A stretch of DNA of 64,000 nucleotides, from NCBI GenBank assembly GCA_032718475.1, contig JAUCBJ010006720.1, forward strand, positions 1 through 64,000. Reading direction: 5' to 3'. The position numbers and the translations under genes are program-made. The notes under the pieces are model-generated. The model was given only the letters and a program-made list of their open reading frames with translations, was not told the DNA's origin and did no database searches. Position 1 is the first letter of the stretch. The number at the start of each line of letters is the position of its first letter. This document shows, piece by piece, positions 59,466 through 64,000 of the stretch. Origin of the DNA: Nemertoderma westbladi (taxonomy: Eukaryota > Xenacoelomorpha > Nemertodermatida > Nemertodermatidae).

Positions 59466-61901
59466 GTCGAGAATTCGATTACGATAAAGATCGAATTTGT
59501 AAAGTTCACTTCGAGCCTAAGGATTTTATGATGAACAGAAATTTGCAGTTTCGAAGTTCCAATCTCAAAAAGGAATCAATTCCATCAATATTTACATTGG
59601 TTGTGCCATTACCATCTCCACTACGAAAGTCACCAACTAAACGAAAAGTTGATCCCACACTATACAACCTACTCGAAAATAGAAAATTAGTTGAAGAAGA
59701 CAAATTGGAGTGGGAGTTGGGAAATATAAAGAAATGGATTGAAGACGAGGATGTTTTTAAGAATAGAGAGGTACATGCGTGTAGGTGTGATGTTGAAAGT
59801 GAAGATGGAATTATGATTTATGAAATTTCCCCCGAAAATCTAAAACTGAATTACTTCCTTAAGATCTCAACGACGTACTTTATTGTTTCTCAAAATACCT
59901 CTAAAATACCCCTCGTTAATTTTAGCTATTTACCACGTAACAAAAGTGGGTATAATAAAGTTCAGAAGAAAAGCGTTTTGCTTAGGCTAATGAATGAGGT
60001 CAAGTTTCATTCATTGCCTAATTTTGACTCAGATTTCATGGAATTTCTAGACGAGTACCGCAATTATAAAAAGATAGGAATATACCCCAAGAATATCATT
60101 AGAAAGTGTCTTATTCTACGTTATAAGAGCAGGAATGGATATAAAGAGCTCTTGAAGCTGATGCCGAACCTACCCAGCATTTCATTGTTTGAAAAGTTGA
60201 CAAGAGGTGACGTAAAAGTTTATACACTTCTAAAGAGCATTGGTATGGATCAGAATGTTGTAATATACGCGGATGAAATTTACTTACAGAGAGAATCAAT
60301 ATTTAGTGCAGGAGGTATTATCGAATCACCAAAGACCCTGCTGGATATTATGGTAAGAGGTCTAAGTGGGGGAAATGGAATAATTGTCAAGTCAGTGCCA
60401 TGTTACGATACATTAACTGGAGACATGTTGATAAAAGAATTCAAGGAAGTTGTGAAACATTTAAAAGAGGCCGAGTTTCAGCCACGAGTGTTTGTTACTG
60501 ATGGCCTTTCAGTTAATGTCAATGCTTACTCAAAGATTATATATGAACCAGAGCTTTGTGATATAATTCCGTTGTTTGATTATAATCACCTCATGAAGAA
60601 TACACGAAATAACTTATTTAACACCAGCATTTTTTATCCTCCTGAATTTAAGTGGAGTTATATGAATGACGTATTTCAAATAGGAGCAAATGCTAAAGTG
60701 TCGATGTCTGATGTTCGTATGGTGTATCAGATGGATACAGAGAGAATTAATTGTGATTCTTCAGTCAATCTGCGAAAAGCCCACAAGCTGACATATGCAA
60801 CAATCAACGTTGGAAAGCGCAAGCAAAACACCCAGCTTATGCTCAACCTGTACCATGATAGTACTATCGATGCCCTCAGATGGTATTTGGGTGGTGGCAC
60901 AGAGAACTTCCATAATGACACAGCTGATTACTTCCGTGTTATTAGACTCTTCTGGGAGTTTATGAACTGTAAACATAATACGTCTAATCCTTACACAAGA
61001 ACACTCAGTCGTTATGACAGTGAGCGGTAAAGTTTCCTTCAAACCTTCCTTGACAAGGTGGAAGTCTTCAAATAAAGCAGGGTTCACTTCGCAGACATTT
61101 TCAGCGCTCATACTAACAGTTGCTAACACAATTAAGGTCCTAGATTTGGTCTTCAACAAACTCGAATACCAATTATTTAACCTGGCAGTCCTTGGAGACA
61201 ATGAAATTGAGTTACATTTCAGCAAATATCGCCAGATGTCGGGAGGTCGCTTCCTTGTAAGTCTGCGGGAAGCCACTAACTCAAACAAGATAATTCAAAT
61301 CAAAGCAGCTCTACAATCCAACCAAGATGTCATTGACTGCCTTGATAAAACTAATAGTGAAGATATACGACCAATAATTACGAAACTATCAACAGATGAT
61401 GATTTTGATATATTCGACGACGAATCTCTATTGATTATTTCAGACGTGGCTGGATGGGCAGTTCAGTCAATTCCTAATTCAGATGCGTTGTGTTCATGTA
61501 CCAGATGCGATCTAAAAGATAAATCCCAATCAAGTTCCACGAATATTCGCTACATTTCGTTTCTTGACAGAGGGGGATTGTGTTTTCCGAGTGATGGATT
61601 TGTACATCTTTGCTGCAATATATTTCACATATTGAAAAAATCATATCCCTTGGTAAACAACAAGAACAAAGCGAGTCCAACATTACATAGACTACTAGTA
61701 AACCAAATAGACACCACTGAAGTTGTCTGCTCTGAACACAGCGAGAAATTCAAACCAAAATTACTACAAAAACTGGTAAACGTTTTCCTTAAGGCTGAGG
61801 CTAGTCACATGAAAGAAATTATTGATGAACAGGAAATGTATAAAACGGGACTGAATGGATTTAAAGCGCCACAGTTATACAAGAGAAAACGGATTCTGTA
61901 G
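59466..61901 (+). pseudogene. P-like transposase exon 2, with stop and frameshift
   Basis: Acceptor CGTTAG|GT restores the THAP frame: REFDYDKDRICKVHFEPKDF supplies the Cys and His ligands. The RNase H-type core follows: NVVIYADEIYLQRES (first Asp), RVFVTDGLSVNVNAY (second Asp), then after the break VLGDNEIELHFSKYRQMSGG (Glu). LDRGGLCFPSDGF marks the C-terminal domain, and the frame ends at 61899-61901. The frame is broken by TAA at 61028-61030, and a frame change is needed by about 61070; SFLQTFLDKVEVF between them fits the first frame. So this copy is probably inactive, although recently so: all motifs are kept. Confidence 0.85.
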
Positions 61902-61944
61902 TCAGATATTAATCAAAATAACATCCATCTCTTTCAAAACTGCC

Positions 61945-62200
61945 TGGCACTGGCCTGTCGTCTCTACTACCACTGCCACCCTGGCTGTTGTTTCTACTAT
62001 CACTGCCACCCTGGTAGTTGTTTCTACTACCACTGCCACCATGGCTGTTGACTCTACATCCATTGCCACCCTGGCTGTTGTTTCCACTACCTACCACGTT
62101 GCCATCATGGCTGTTGTTTCTACTACCACTGCCACGTTGCCACCCTGGCTGACATCTTTATTACCACTGCCACCCTGGCTGGTGATTCTACAACCACTGC
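61945..62200. repeat. 30-bp minisatellite in the P-like element 3' part
   Basis: About eight units containing CACTGCCACCCTGGCTG and TTGTTTCTACTAC, lying just after the transposase stop. Confidence 0.85.
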
Positions 62201-62855
62201 CACCTGGAGACTCTGCCAGCAATCAGAATAATAGGAGAATCGCCACTCGTATCTTGACAATCACCACTACTATAGTGACAGCTATACATCTTTGGAAATG
62301 GGGTGTCCAGTACTTGGCAGTACTGCTGAAGAGGCCTAAAGCCGGCCGAAACGCCGTTTCTATTAATGGTTTATTATTATTATAAAGATACCATAAAGAA
62401 TCAATTACATAGCCTCCCTATACATACTGTATATATTACATTATATAAAGTAGGATAGAATTAATTACTGCTTTCGACACATGTAGTGCCACAATCACTA
62501 CAGTACACCACAATATTATATTTAATTATAAATTGAATTGATATTAAATTGTATCAATAGGGGGGGGGGTATTATATAAAACTAATAAAAGTGTCAAAAT
62601 TTACTTCCACAGCAGTGTTTATTTAAATCTATTTAATATATATATATATTAATAGATTTTACCTCGTTGCTATAGTTACCTGTGCTAGAAATAAAAATAA
62701 ATAGGATAAAAATAAATAGGGTAGTAGATGGAAAAAATAATTAATTCATGGCAAAACCTAGAAATTTTATGTTTGCCCGGTTTCCATGGAAACGCTCCGG
62801 TCAAATTTGCTTAAATTTTTTTTCTGGGGTTTCTATGGTATATACTACCATTTTA

Positions 62856-64000
62856 CTAGTGACGGGCCTAGCGGCCCGATAAGGAACCGACTTTTTATTT
62901 TAAATAAAAGAGACAACGAGAATTAGTATAGAACTAATAATTATGTAAAAATACAATCATATTTCATACAATAATTATTAATAAATTCGATCTATTATTA
63001 GTTGCTCAATTCTAGAACAAAATCGACCTGCAACTAGTGAAGACCTCGTTTTGGAATTTCGAAACCACGCTGGTGCGATGCGCGATATCGTGTTTAGTTA
63101 ATAAAGTGAAAACTCCATCAATTCATGTGCAACCAGTAATAAGAAATCGCGATAAATGTAATTTGAATAAAAATTATTCTAGAAAAATTTTCCTCAAAAA
63201 GTATGAAGTCTTGGCATTGGTGACGCGAAACTAGGCTAGTGAGATTCAGGATATTGCGTTTAATATAAAAATCGAAAACGCTATCGAATTCCGTAAGGGT
63301 GTTAATAAAATACTGCAACTTTTTTGAAATTTGTAAAATTCTAGAACTAGAAAAAATTAATTTTTGAACGGCGCTGTTTGGGGTTTCGAAACATGGATAG
63401 GCTGAAAGAGGACATCGAATTAAGTTGAAAAATGAAAACCCCATCGAATTTGGACAAAGCGTTCCGGAGTTATAGCGGATCGAAAAAAATTGACCCCCCC
63501 CAGTCGCCAAAAATTTACAGTAATTTAAAATTTTGCAAAAAAAATTTTTTGCGTTATTTTTGATGGCGAATCGATTGGCAGTACTGGCTAAGAAAAAATT
63601 TTTTTTGAAATTTTTGGTCAGAAAAAAAAACATGGAAAAAGTATATTTTTAAAAAGATTTGATGTCTTTGCCTATGGTCAGAGAATGATCCAACTCTGTA
63701 ACTTGGCAATCGCTCAAATCCATTCAGCTGAATGGCACAGTAGAGTAAACTAAAGTAAATTCCATATACAATGTTCTGAAGGGGTGACTGACAGAGAGTA
63801 ATCCAACAATAAAACATTTTGCAATAATGTTGGCATTAATGTAGCCAACTCACTGTCTACGTAACTGTCATTCAGCTTACATTAGCAGAGTGAGATATTC
63901 CCATAGATTGCATTGGGAAGAGTAATTCAGCTGAGGCGATAATAGATTTCAAACTAAACCAACCACCAGTCAATGTTTGCTTTGACAGAGAGTGCAGGGC
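62856..64000. other. Right end of window, no gene recognised
   Basis: AT-rich. 63036-63500 holds three degenerate units of about 170 bases with GGTTTCGAAAC, GAAAACCCCATCGAATT and TTCCGGAGTTAT-like words. The dynein 5' exon(s) and promoter may lie here or further right, but I cannot recognise any. Confidence 0.45.

Larger units (their letters stand above)
57930..62855 (+). mobile_element. P-like DNA transposon, nearly complete, 4.9 kb
   Basis: Terminal inverted repeats of about 65 bp at 57930-57994 and 62791-62855 with three mismatches (GGTAGTATAT[GA]CCATAG, AAACCCCAGAAAAAAAATTT, AAGCAAATT[CT]GACCGGAGCG). No clear 8-bp target duplication is seen. It carries a THAP transposase in two exons. 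It is located about 110 bases upstream of the first recognised dynein exon. Confidence 0.85.

Noticed and set aside
61855-62385. 176-residue frame with TTATLAVVSTT repeats
   Set aside because: Translation of the 30-bp minisatellite after the transposase stop.
63118-63817. Phe-rich 171- and 87-residue minus-strand frames
   Set aside because: AT-rich low-complexity translation (FFF, KNFKKNFF) over degenerate repeats; no domain.

Overview
Eukaryotic (animal) DNA: spliced genes with GT-AG introns, AT-rich introns, GC-rich coding exons and a heavy load of transposons. An axonemal dynein gene, an Integrator subunit, a TSC22-family gene and P-element, hAT, Mutator-like and LINE relics point to a ciliated, probably aquatic invertebrate. 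I cannot name the species.

Layout. 0.3-5.1 kb, plus strand: a complete five-exon INTS3 gene (about 1035 aa). 5.6-57.8 kb, minus strand: fifteen exons, all joining in phase, of an axonemal dynein heavy chain (914 codons: tail and linker, up to the first part after [13 protein letters not shown]). The motor domain is not in the window, so the gene either continues left past INTS3 or is broken. Two compact intronless genes sit inside dynein introns: a small secreted cysteine/threonine-rich protein (7.9-8.7 kb, plus) and a TSC22-domain protein (16.5-17.6 kb, minus).

The 28-kb intron (10.9-38.9 kb) is a stack of nested transposons with legible target-site duplications: a 3.4-kb non-autonomous hAT element; a Merlin-like relic; a LINE split by a long-TIR Mutator-like element which itself carries a SINE, a small hAT, a 144-bp palindrome and a second Mutator-like element; then a sister long-TIR element split by a deleted P element. 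The 13-kb intron (42-55 kb) holds minisatellites, a satellite, a recent direct duplication, a transposon-type ORF and a LINE fragment. A nearly whole P-like element with a THAP-domain transposase (57.9-62.9 kb) lies just upstream of the first recognised dynein exon.

The most unusual feature: two dynein exons (ending at 54954 and 38944 on the minus strand) run directly into minisatellites whose repeat unit contains the exon's own 5' splice junction. One 33-bp array carries on the order of 100 donor copies over 4 kb; the other, of 57-bp units that include the last 39 bases of the exon, carries 14 donors, while five interspersed 48-bp units lack exactly the nine donor bases. Both true donors are the exon-proximal ones, and use of a more distal copy would meet an in-frame stop.
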